Source: CAYMCO01 sp964388955 (GTDB lineage: Bacteria > Chloroflexota > Anaerolineae > Anaerolineales > E44-bin32). Taken from it: 64,000 bases of DNA. Shown here piece by piece: positions 32,706-40,901 of this stretch (its first letter is position 1; every line of letters starts with the position of its first letter). The translations under genes and the position numbers were made by a program. The DNA is taken from assembly GCA_964388955.1 (NCBI GenBank), contig CAYMCO010000010.1, positions 62,001 through 126,000 on the forward strand. Direction: 5' to 3'. The notes under the pieces are model-generated. The model had not been told where the DNA came from. It ran no database searches and saw nothing but the letters and a program-made list of their open reading frames with translations.

Positions 32706-34856
32706 ATGGATGAGGCATCCGAATCGCCGAACCGGTTTGTGGCCCGACTGGGACAGATTTGGATTACAACCCGGCTGTGGTTCATCGTTGTGATGGGCGT
32801 TCTGGGCACCATCGCCGCCATTTCCATCCCTCTGACTCAACAAGACGCCGCTGTGGGATTGCAGGTGGGCGACGTCGCGCCCCGGGACTTGTTGGCTCCT
32901 CAGGACCTCACCTATGCGAGCGAGATCCTTACCGAGCAGGCTCGTGCACAAGCCGAGGCGGACGTCCCAGAGCAGTATGCCCCCCCCGATAGCCAAGTCG
33001 CTCGCCATCAGATTGAGGCGCTGCAACGGACACTCAACTTCGTTGACGCCATCCGAGCAGATTCCTACGGGTCGCAGGCTGAGAAATCAAGTGACTTGGC
33101 CAATCTGGATCTTGTCGACCTGGATCCGGAGGTATCAGCCGCCATCCTCCAGATGCCCGCCTCCCAATGGGACATGGTCAAGCAGGACTCGCTCGACGTG
33201 CTGGAGCAGGTGATGCGCCGCGAAATCCGGCCCTCCCGCGTCGAGGAATTCATCCGGGGGGTCCCGGCTTGGGTCAACATGTCCCTGGGCGAGCAGCAGA
33301 GCCAAGTGGTCGCGGCGCTGGTCCGTCCTTTCGTACAGGCCAACACGGAGTCGGACGAGGAGGCCACGGAATCCCAACGCGAGGCGGCGCGCTCGGCCGT
33401 CGAACCGGTGCTCAAGACCTTCTCACAGGGGGAGACGATCATCGAACGTGGGGAGGTTGTCACGGACCAGCATCTCGAGGCGCTGCGGCAATTCGGCATG
33501 TTGCAGGCGAGCGAACCATGGAAAGGAATCCTTGTCCGCGGGGTGTTGGTGATTCTGCTCGCGAGCGTGCTTGTTCTCTTCGCCCACCGCACCCACGCGA
33601 GCATGTTCCAAAACCCGCGTATGACGGCCGCATTGAGCACCTTGTTCGTCCTGCTTGCGCTCGCGATGCAGGCAGTACTCCCCGACCGCGCGGTATTGCC
33701 GTACCTCTTTCCATTTGCCACGGTCCCGTTGCTTATGGCCGTGCTGTTCGGCCCCGGCATGGGCGTGATGACCGCGTTCATCATCGGCGCCTTGGCCGGC
33801 TATCTGGCCCCCAGTGGGCTTGAATTGGCGTTATATGCCAGCCTGGGCGGGATGCTCGCCGCGCTGGTGATCGGCCGGGCAGAGCGACTGAGCGCATTCT
33901 TCTGGGCCGGTCTGGGCGTTTCGCTATCTTGCATGGTGATCGTCGCGGTATTCCGTTTCCCGGATCCGGCGACGGATATCACCGGCAAAGCCACATTGAT
34001 GGGCGCTGGCCTGTTGAGTGGGGTGGTCTCTGCAATCCTGGCAGTGGGCATGCTGCTTCCGTTGGGGAATATCCTGGGGGTGATAACCAGCCTGCAACTG
34101 ATCGAACTCTCCCGTCCGGATCACCCACTGCTGCAGCTGCTGCTGCAGAATGCCCCCGGGACATATCAGCACAGCCTCCAGGTGGCCAACCTCGCCGAGC
34201 AAGCGGCGCGCGAAATCGGCGCCAACCCGCTGCTCACGCGAGTGGGCGCGCTGTACCACGACGTCGGAAAGTCCCTCCAGCCGCAGTTCTTCATCGAAAA
34301 CCAAGTCTCCGGCGTGAATGCCCACGATCAGTTGGATCCTGCGACAAGTGCGGGGGTGATTCTCTCTCACGTCTATGACGGTCTGGACCTGGCGCGCAAA
34401 CACCGGCTGCCTCGCGCCATCCAGAACTTCATCACAGAACATCACGGAAACCTGCGCACCAGCTACCAGTATAACGAAGCGCTGAACGCCGCCGGCGGCG
34501 ACCCGACCAAGGTCGATGAGCGGAGCTACCGATACCCCGGCCCGCGGCCGCACTCCGCCGAGACGGCGCTTGTCATGCTCGCCGATGGCGTCGAGGCGAA
34601 GGCGCGCGCCGACGCGCCCGGCGATCCGAAAGGGCTCAACGCATTGGTCGGGGACCTGATCCGCGAGCGGCTGAACTCCGGCCAGCTGGACAAGACGGAT
34701 CTCACATTGAAGGATCTGGACACAATCCGTCGCAGCTTTGTGAAGAGCCTCAAAGGGATATATCATCCGCGCATCCGCTACCCGCAGCTCGAGAAACCAG
34801 GGGTGGAGAAAGGGGACGCCGCCCAACCCTTGCCCCAAACCCAGGCTGGGCCGTGA
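32706..34856 (+). CDS. 7TM-HD phosphohydrolase (PgpH-like)
   Basis: 716 aa. One transmembrane helix near the N-terminus, an extracellular helical domain of about 240 residues (7TMR-HDED), seven membrane segments (about 290-490) and a cytoplasmic HD domain with HSLQVANLAEQAA, ALYHDVGK and the distal EHHG and HSAE motifs. Members of this family hydrolyse cyclic di-AMP, which is probably its role here. The ATG at 32706 lies 10 nt after yqeY; a TTG at 32700 is possible. It overlaps ybeY by 4 nt. The order with ybeY and dgkA is common in Gram-positive bacteria. Confidence 0.93.
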   Translation: MDEASESPNRFVARLGQIWITTRLWFIVVMGVLGTIAAISIPLTQQDAAVGLQVGDVAPRDLLAPQDLTYASEILTEQARAQAEADVPEQYAPPDSQVARHQIEALQRTLNFVDAIRADSYGSQAEKSSDLANLDLVDLDPEVSAAILQMPASQWDMVKQDSLDVLEQVMRREIRPSRVEEFIRGVPAWVNMSLGEQQSQVVAALVRPFVQANTESDEEATESQREAARSAVEPVLKTFSQGETIIERGEVVTDQHLEALRQFGMLQASEPWKGILVRGVLVILLASVLVLFAHRTHASMFQNPRMTAALSTLFVLLALAMQAVLPDRAVLPYLFPFATVPLLMAVLFGPGMGVMTAFIIGALAGYLAPSGLELALYASLGGMLAALVIGRAERLSAFFWAGLGVSLSCMVIVAVFRFPDPATDITGKATLMGAGLLSGVVSAILAVGMLLPLGNILGVITSLQLIELSRPDHPLLQLLLQNAPGTYQHSLQVANLAEQAAREIGANPLLTRVGALYHDVGKSLQPQFFIENQVSGVNAHDQLDPATSAGVILSHVYDGLDLARKHRLPRAIQNFITEHHGNLRTSYQYNEALNAAGGDPTKVDERSYRYPGPRPHSAETALVMLADGVEAKARADAPGDPKGLNALVGDLIRERLNSGQLDKTDLTLKDLDTIRRSFVKSLKGIYHPRIRYPQLEKPGVEKGDAAQPLPQTQAGP

Positions 34857-35314
34857 GCGATCATCTGGTCCGGGTGCGGATCGAAGCCGGAGACCCGGGC
34901 CTTTCGCAGGTATTGCGGCGGGCTGCTCAGGTCGCGCTTGAGCGGGAAGCCGCCTCTCCGGGCGCGTTGACCATTGTGCTCACCGGGGATGAGCAAATCC
35001 GCCATCTGAATCGCCGGTTTCTCGGCCAGGACCATCCGACGGACGTGCTCGCTTTTCCCGATCATGGCATCGACCCGGATCTTGGAGGCACGTATTTTGG
35101 GGACATCATCATCTCCCTGTCGCGGGCGGAAGATGCGGCGCGGGTGGCAGGCCACCCCCTGCGGGCCGAGCTATCCCTGCTCGTTGTCCACGGCGTGCTG
35201 CACCTGATGGGATATGACCACGCCGAGCCCGCATCCCTCAGGGAGATGAAGAAGGTGCAAGCTGCGATCCTGAACTCACTGGACCTGGGAACCCTTGCCT
35301 GGGAGGACGCATGA
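34853..35314 (+). CDS. ybeY: rRNA maturation endoribonuclease YbeY
   Basis: Zinc metalloprotein involved in 16S rRNA 3'-end maturation and ribosome quality control, 153 aa. LTGDEQIRHLNRRFLGQDHPTDVLAFP and the zinc motif HGVLHLMGYDH are intact. The start is GTG, overlapping the stop of the HD-domain gene by 4 nt (GTGA); its own stop overlaps the dgkA start in the same way. Confidence 0.96.
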   Translation: MSDHLVRVRIEAGDPGLSQVLRRAAQVALEREAASPGALTIVLTGDEQIRHLNRRFLGQDHPTDVLAFPDHGIDPDLGGTYFGDIIISLSRAEDAARVAGHPLRAELSLLVVHGVLHLMGYDHAEPASLREMKKVQAAILNSLDLGTLAWEDA

Positions 35315-35694
35315 CATCCGGCAAAAGGGACGGCGGACGGGCGGAGTCGTTTCAGCACGCCTTCATGGGCATCTGGTCCCTGCTGCGGGGGGAGCCCAAC
35401 GCCCGCATTCACGCGCTCGCAAGCGTCTTGGTGCTGGCGACGGGCCTCTGGCTGCGAATCGGGCTCACCCAATGGGCGTTGATCGCCTTCGCCGTGGGCC
35501 TTGTGTGGGCCACAGAGGCCGCCAATACCGCCTTGGAAGCGATCGGAGACGTCGCCAGCCCCGATTATCATCCGCTCACCGGCCGAGCCAAAGACCTCTC
35601 CGCCGCTGCAGTGCTCATCAGCGCCCTTACCGCAGCCTCCGTGGGCGCCCTCGTGTTGGGCCCGCCCTTGTGGAGCCGCCTGTTCGGGCCCTGA
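35311..35694 (+). CDS. dgkA: Diacylglycerol/undecaprenol kinase
   Basis: Small integral membrane lipid kinase, 127 aa, with three predicted helices. SFQHAFMGIWSLLRGEPNARIH, the catalytic EAANTALEAIGDV and AKDLSAAAVLI are the family hallmarks. In Gram-positive-type organisms this enzyme mainly phosphorylates undecaprenol, supplying the carrier lipid for the cell-wall pathway encoded later in this window. It starts within the ybeY stop (ATGA). Confidence 0.92.
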   Translation: MTSGKRDGGRAESFQHAFMGIWSLLRGEPNARIHALASVLVLATGLWLRIGLTQWALIAFAVGLVWATEAANTALEAIGDVASPDYHPLTGRAKDLSAAAVLISALTAASVGALVLGPPLWSRLFGP

Positions 35695-35763
35695 CCGGAT
35701 CCGTCCGCTCTGCCACTGACGGCGCCCATGCGGGCATGGATCCCGCATCAGACCAAAGTGACA

Positions 35764-35792
35764 TTGCGATGACCTTTCAATTATGGGATAAT
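35764..35792 (+). promoter_or_regulatory. Promoter of the multi-GAF sensor kinase
   Basis: TTGCGA (35764-35769), 17-nt spacer, GATAAT (35787-35792); about 50 nt before the ATG at 35843. Confidence 0.6.
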
Positions 35793-35842
35793 CCATGGGC
35801 ATGTGCCGCCCTTTGCTTTACATAAACTAGAGGTCCGGGCTT

Positions 35843-38395
35843 ATGGTCGTTGCGGGAAGTGAGCAGAATTCCTCGCTTTATAGGGCGGCCACCGCCACAT
35901 TCAACTACGCAGATCCAACTCAAGCCCTTTCCGACATCCTCCGTCTGGCAACTGAATTGCTGGGAGCCGATCGCGCGGCGCTATATGAAGGGGATGAGCG
36001 GGGCATGGGGTTCAGCCCCCGACTTGGCTACCGGGTGGCGGTGCGGGACTTGGGCCGCATCGGTGGCGCTCCCAAGCATCCGATTCTGAAGACCGTATTG
36101 ACCGAGCACCGCGCCGCATCCTCTCCGGGCGTGCGCGAGTCACTCGGCTTGCCGCTCTCGCCCGGCGCCGTCGCCGTCGCCCCTGCCTGCAACGCAGAGC
36201 GGATGATGGGCTTGATTGTTGTGGCCCGCGACCGGCAGGATGAATACAGCAGCCAGGAACTGAAAACCCTGGAAGCACTGGGGACGCGCGCCGCGGATAT
36301 CATGGCCTTCGCCCGCCAGACGGCCAACCAGAGCTATCTATTCCAGAAGCTCTCCCTGCTGTACGGTATCAGCCATCAGATTTCGACCACCCGCGACCTG
36401 CAGGAGACTATCCGCCTGACCGCCGATCACCTTCTCAAGGCAACCACGGCCGATTGCTGCGAGGTGATGGTGTTTGATGTGGGAAACGGCCAGACCGCAT
36501 GCTTCCGCCAGCAGGTCAGCAAGTCGCTTGGCCATGCCGTCGTTTCATCCGTGGAGAATATCCCCTCCTACCCCATTCACCAGGAGGTCTTGGACGAACT
36601 CAGACCTTCGGTATTGAGCGTTTCGCCTCCCATCGGCACATCAGAGGACATCGCCATGCTTCAAGCGCAGGGAGTGGCCTCCACGGCGGTGTTCCCCCTC
36701 GCCACGCATAAGCAAGCCCTGGGGCTGGTGCACCTGATATATGACCACCCCGGCCGGGGCATATCGGGGCAGGAAGTGGAGCTGGCTCAGGCCATCATTA
36801 GCATCGGTGCCATGGGATTGCAGGACGCCATCCATATCGAGGACTCGCGCGCCCGGGCCACTCAGCTGCAGGTGCTGGGGGAAATCGGGCGAGATATGAC
36901 CTCCACTCTCGACCTTGAGGTGGCCCTGGAAAATGCCATGCGCCACATCCAGCAGCTCTTCCAGGTGGAGGCCTCGATCCTCTTCTTGGTGGATGAGAGC
37001 GGCGAAAAACTGGTCCTCAAGGCCAGCGGCGACAAGCCGGTGCGCATTCGAGATGTGGAGATCAGCCTGGCCGATGGGATCGCGGGTTGGGTCGCCCGAC
37101 ATAAGAAGCCGCTGATCGTCAATGACGTATACAGCAACCCCTTGTTCCAGAGCAGCGTGGACGGCCAGACCGGCTTGCTCACGACGTCAGTGCTCTGCGT
37201 GCCATTGGAGTCCCGAGGAGAGGTGCTGGGTGTTATAGAAGCCATCAACCATCCACGCGCCGCGTTCACCCCCTCTGACCAGCAGATGCTGTCCTCTGTC
37301 GCCTCCTGGGCGGCCATCGCGCTGGACAACGCAAATCTCTTCCGCAGCATGGCGGATGAACGCCGGCGCCTGGAAGCCACTCTGGTCGAGACGATGGATG
37401 CCGTGGTCCTTACGGACAGCAAGGGCAAGATCATTCTAATCAACAAGGCGGCGGCCCAGGCCTTTCGCGTGCGGGAAGAGGACGCAAACGGCGAACAGGC
37501 CTCCGCGATCTTCCATGATACGCCGCTTGGCCGGCACTTGGTGGATGCGGATATCGAGCTTCCCACAACCATCGAGATCACCACCCCCACGGATCGCATT
37601 CTCTCGGCCTCCATCAGTGAGATCACCGATGTGGGCCGCGTCGCCGTGATGCAGGACATCACCACACTCAAGCAGATTGACCGCATGCGTTCTCAACTGC
37701 TCGGCACCGCTGCTCACGACCTGAAGAATCCACTCAACGCCATCCGCTTGGGTGCAGATTTGCTGCAGCACGCGGACCTCACAACCTCCCAGCGGAGCGC
37801 CCTGGACATGATGCAGCGCGCCACGGGCAGCATGGCGGATCTGATCTCCGGCCTGCTGGACACCATCCGAGTGGAATCCACGGCAAACATGGTCTTCGAG
37901 AGTCTATCGGTCAAGCAGCTTCTCGACCAGTCCGTGACTTCGCTCCGGCCGCTCATCGAGGACAAAGGGCATACGGTGAAATGCGTTAGGCCCCCTGAGG
38001 ATCTCACCGTCATGGGCGACGCCGGGCGGCTCAATTCCGTGATCACCAATTTGCTCAGCAACGCGGTCAAGTTCACAGACCCGGGCGGCCTGATCGAGAT
38101 CGATGTCTATTGGGACAGCAGTGACGTGGTGATCAGCGTGATTGACAACGGCCCGGGAATCCCCAAGGACGAAATCCCGCGCGTCTTCGATCCCCTCTTT
38201 CGCGGCCAAGCGGTGATCCGAAATCCAAACAACCCGGTCGACGGCACCGGCCTCGGCCTTTCGCTGGCCAAGACCGCCGTGGAACAGCACAGCGGGCGGA
38301 TCTGGGTGACGAGCGAAGAGGGCAAGGGCAGCAACTTCAGCTTCTCATTGCCGCTGGCGAACGCCCGCGAAATCGGGGAAGAAGCGGCCGACTGA
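35843..38395 (+). CDS. Cytoplasmic multi-GAF/PAS sensor histidine kinase
   Basis: 850 aa with no membrane segment. Three GAF-like domains (about 20-155, 180-325, 350-505), a PAS-like domain (about 515-610; AVVLTDSKGKIILINKAA), a dimerisation domain with His625 in AAHDLKNPLNAI, and an ATPase domain with NLLSNAVKF, DNGPGIP and GTGLGLS. The third GAF contains the typical LADGIAGWVARHKKPLIVNDV. The signal is unknown; no haem or chromophore Cys stands out. No response regulator is adjacent, so it is an orphan kinase. It follows dgkA after 148 nt and has its own promoter. Confidence 0.93.
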   Translation: MVVAGSEQNSSLYRAATATFNYADPTQALSDILRLATELLGADRAALYEGDERGMGFSPRLGYRVAVRDLGRIGGAPKHPILKTVLTEHRAASSPGVRESLGLPLSPGAVAVAPACNAERMMGLIVVARDRQDEYSSQELKTLEALGTRAADIMAFARQTANQSYLFQKLSLLYGISHQISTTRDLQETIRLTADHLLKATTADCCEVMVFDVGNGQTACFRQQVSKSLGHAVVSSVENIPSYPIHQEVLDELRPSVLSVSPPIGTSEDIAMLQAQGVASTAVFPLATHKQALGLVHLIYDHPGRGISGQEVELAQAIISIGAMGLQDAIHIEDSRARATQLQVLGEIGRDMTSTLDLEVALENAMRHIQQLFQVEASILFLVDESGEKLVLKASGDKPVRIRDVEISLADGIAGWVARHKKPLIVNDVYSNPLFQSSVDGQTGLLTTSVLCVPLESRGEVLGVIEAINHPRAAFTPSDQQMLSSVASWAAIALDNANLFRSMADERRRLEATLVETMDAVVLTDSKGKIILINKAAAQAFRVREEDANGEQASAIFHDTPLGRHLVDADIELPTTIEITTPTDRILSASISEITDVGRVAVMQDITTLKQIDRMRSQLLGTAAHDLKNPLNAIRLGADLLQHADLTTSQRSALDMMQRATGSMADLISGLLDTIRVESTANMVFESLSVKQLLDQSVTSLRPLIEDKGHTVKCVRPPEDLTVMGDAGRLNSVITNLLSNAVKFTDPGGLIEIDVYWDSSDVVISVIDNGPGIPKDEIPRVFDPLFRGQAVIRNPNNPVDGTGLGLSLAKTAVEQHSGRIWVTSEEGKGSNFSFSLPLANAREIGEEAAD

Positions 38396-38559
38396 GCGCT
38401 GAGACAGGACACTCCGCATTTCCCCCGATCACCATCTGAACATCCTTCGTGGTATCCTCCGCAATCGATGGCGGCTGCATGGCATCGGGTTTTCTGCCGA
38501 AGGAGCGGGACATCCAAAGATGGGCGCCGCAGGGCGTTGAAGCGATCGGAGGCGAATAG

Positions 38560-39414
38560 ATGGGCGGAGAGGGATTTCGTTTTGGGACTGTAGGCACCCC
38601 GGCCTCCACCCCCGATAGTCTGCGAGGCACCGAGGGGACGATCAAGCACCTGGCCGCACAAGGCCTGGACGCGTTCGAGATCGGCTGGGTTCGATCTGTC
38701 CGCATCTCGGAGGCCACCTGCGAGCGCATCCGGGAGACGGGCAAGGAGCACGACGTGGCGCTGAGCGTTCACGCCCCCTACTACATCAACCTCAACGCCG
38801 ATGAGAAGGAATGGCCCAAGAGCCGCCAGCGGCTGATGGACGCCGCACATTATGGCTTCCTGGCGGGAGCCACGGACATCATCTTTCACCCGGGCTCGTA
38901 TTTCGATCAGCCCCCAGAATCGGTACTCGAGATCGCGATCCCGCGTCTCGAGGGCTGCGTCCAGGAGCTGCGTGCCGCTGGGGATGAGGCGACCTTGCGC
39001 CCCGAGACCATGGGCAAAGGCGCCATGCTCGGATCACTGCAGGACACGTTGGCCATGGCGGAGATCGATGGCGTCGAGCCCTGCCTGGATTTCTCCCACC
39101 TACATGCCCGACCGGGGGATGGATCCATGAATTCGCAGGCTGAATGGGAGACGATCCTGCAGGAATATTCCAGGGCATTAGGCCCGGAGGCTCTGAAGCG
39201 GCTGCACTGCCATCTCTCGGGGATCGAGTATGGTCCGAAGGGCGAGCGCAACCACCTGATCCTGGCCGAGTCCGATATGAATCTGCAGGCATTGATCAAC
39301 GCGCTGGTCAAATACGAATGCGGTGGGAGAATCGTGTGCGAAAGCCCTGAGTTGCAGGATGAAGATGCGCACGTCATCCGCAAGGCCTGGGAAGCTGCCC
39401 GCTCCGCCGAATGA
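38560..39414 (+). CDS. Endonuclease IV-like AP endonuclease
   Basis: TIM-barrel metal-dependent AP endonuclease of the Nfo family, 284 aa. Metal-ligand motifs are recognisable: HAPYYINL, IIFHPGSY, RPETMGKGAMLG, CLDFSHLHAR, HCHLSGI and a late CESPE. GGAGG lies 7 nt before the ATG. Its stop overlaps the following uracil-DNA glycosylase gene by 4 nt, so an enzyme that makes abasic sites and one that cuts them are co-translated. Somewhat diverged from E. coli Nfo, hence no symbol. Confidence 0.88.
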   Translation: MGGEGFRFGTVGTPASTPDSLRGTEGTIKHLAAQGLDAFEIGWVRSVRISEATCERIRETGKEHDVALSVHAPYYINLNADEKEWPKSRQRLMDAAHYGFLAGATDIIFHPGSYFDQPPESVLEIAIPRLEGCVQELRAAGDEATLRPETMGKGAMLGSLQDTLAMAEIDGVEPCLDFSHLHARPGDGSMNSQAEWETILQEYSRALGPEALKRLHCHLSGIEYGPKGERNHLILAESDMNLQALINALVKYECGGRIVCESPELQDEDAHVIRKAWEAARSAE

Positions 39415-40043
39415 CAAGAACTCGCTCCCCCGATGAACTGAGCGAACTCCAGGCCCGCATGCGGTCCTGCCGGAAGTGCCTCGAAGCAGGTCACCATATT
39501 GTGCCGAAGGCGATCTTCTCCGGGGGGCAGGGGGCGCAGATCATGATCATCGGCCAGGCGCCGGGGGTGACCGAGGTCGAAGCCGGGCGGCCTTTCAATG
39601 CCGGCAGCGGCAGCCGCCTGTTCGAATGGCTGGGCCGAATCGGACTGGATGAGGCTGAGTTCCGCAAATGCCAGTACATGACATCGGTCACCAAATGCTT
39701 CCCCGGAAAGGCGTCAGGCGGTTCGGGGGATCGGGTGCCCAGCCGGGCCGAGCGGGACCTATGCCGTCCCTTCCTGGAGGCGGAGATACGGTTGGTGAAC
39801 CCCAGGGTGATCATCCCCGTGGGGCGCCTGGCGATCAACCTCTTCTACCCTTCACACGCACCGCTTTCCGAGATCATCGGCACTCAGAAGCGTTGGGGGG
39901 ATCGGTGGATCGTGCCGCTGCCCCACCCTTCCGGGGCGAGCCGATGGCATCAGGGCGCGGCCAACCGGGCGCGGATCCGGCGAGCCCTTCGGCGGCTGAA
40001 GGCCATTCTCCGGGAGCGAGAAGCCGAAGGCGATAGGCGATAA
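39411..40043 (+). CDS. Uracil-DNA glycosylase superfamily protein (Fe-S type)
   Basis: 210 aa. Cys20, Cys23, Cys96 and Cys118 fit the four ligands of the [4Fe-4S] cluster of family 4/5 glycosylases. Motif 1 reads IGQAPGVTEVEAGRPF (family 4 usually GEAPG) and motif 2 reads PHPSGASRW. It should remove uracil or related bases from DNA; the exact family and substrate are not settled because the Glu of motif 1 is replaced by Gln. Coupled to the AP endonuclease gene; converges on the kinase gene at 40138. Confidence 0.85.
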   Translation: MTRTRSPDELSELQARMRSCRKCLEAGHHIVPKAIFSGGQGAQIMIIGQAPGVTEVEAGRPFNAGSGSRLFEWLGRIGLDEAEFRKCQYMTSVTKCFPGKASGGSGDRVPSRAERDLCRPFLEAEIRLVNPRVIIPVGRLAINLFYPSHAPLSEIIGTQKRWGDRWIVPLPHPSGASRWHQGAANRARIRRALRRLKAILREREAEGDRR

Positions 40044-40137
40044 GATCAAAGCCTCGCTTCAGCAGCGAGTGCGGTCCGGCGACTCACCATATCGCGGGGC
40101 ACGGCGCGTCGGGGGACCAAAGCCGCGCTCGCGGCCG

Positions 40138-40791
40138 CTAGTTCGCAGAGTTCGGCGGGAACTCGATTTCTTCCTGCCCGGCCAGCTTGTCCTGGATGCG
40201 GTCGATGACGATATCCAGGTGGCGCGGGCTGTGCACAAAGTCGAGATCGTCGGTGCGGATCGTGAGCACCGGGCAGAGATCGAACCCCGCCAGCCACTCT
40301 CGATAGAATGAATCCAGCAACTGCAGATACTCGAGCGTGATACCGGCCTCCATCCGGCGGCCCCGGGATTGGATGCGCCCGAACAGCACATCGACCGGAG
40401 CGCGCAGGTAGAGCAGAAGGTCTGGTACGGGCAGACGGTCCACGATGAGATGGAAGACCCGGCGGTAGGTATGGTAGTCCCGCTCGCTCATCGTCCCCAA
40501 TTCCAGGGCGGCGCGAGTGAAGATCTCGGCGTCCTCGTATATTGAACGATCGATAATGGCCGATTGGGGCTGGCGGGCGAGCTGGAGATGCTGCTCGGCC
40601 CGGTGACCTAGGAAGAAGACCTGCAGATGGAAGGCCCACACCTGCATATTGGCGTAGAAATCCGCCAGATAAGGATTGTCTTCGACAGACTCATAGCCTG
40701 TCAGCCACCCCAGGCGGCCCCCCAAACGCTCGGTGAGCGATGTTTTCCCCGCGCTGATGTTACCCGCGACCAGCACGAAATGCTTTGCCAC
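40138..40791 (-). CDS. Deoxynucleoside kinase
   Basis: Salvage kinase of the dGK/dAK/dCK-thymidine-kinase-2 family, 217 aa. P-loop GNISAGKTSL, SVEDNPYL, DRSIYEDAEIF and a lid with GRIQSRGRRMEAGI are present. A GTG start follows AGGAGAAT at close spacing. It lies 110 nt downstream of nrdJ on the same strand, so reductase and salvage kinase may be co-expressed; a weak GGGGCG-GCTT-CGCCCC stem (40854-40869) lies between them. Base specificity cannot be read from sequence. Confidence 0.9.
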   Translation of the reverse strand: MAKHFVLVAGNISAGKTSLTERLGGRLGWLTGYESVEDNPYLADFYANMQVWAFHLQVFFLGHRAEQHLQLARQPQSAIIDRSIYEDAEIFTRAALELGTMSERDYHTYRRVFHLIVDRLPVPDLLLYLRAPVDVLFGRIQSRGRRMEAGITLEYLQLLDSFYREWLAGFDLCPVLTIRTDDLDFVHSPRHLDIVIDRIQDKLAGQEEIEFPPNSAN

Positions 40792-40901
40792 ATTCTCCTC
40801 TGAGTCGCCCCGCCCCTAAGCGGTCTGCGGGAGACCATGCCGCCGGGGTTGCAGGGGCGGCTTCGCCCCCCTTGAGGAGTGGTATCCTGGGCGTGCAGCG
40901 C

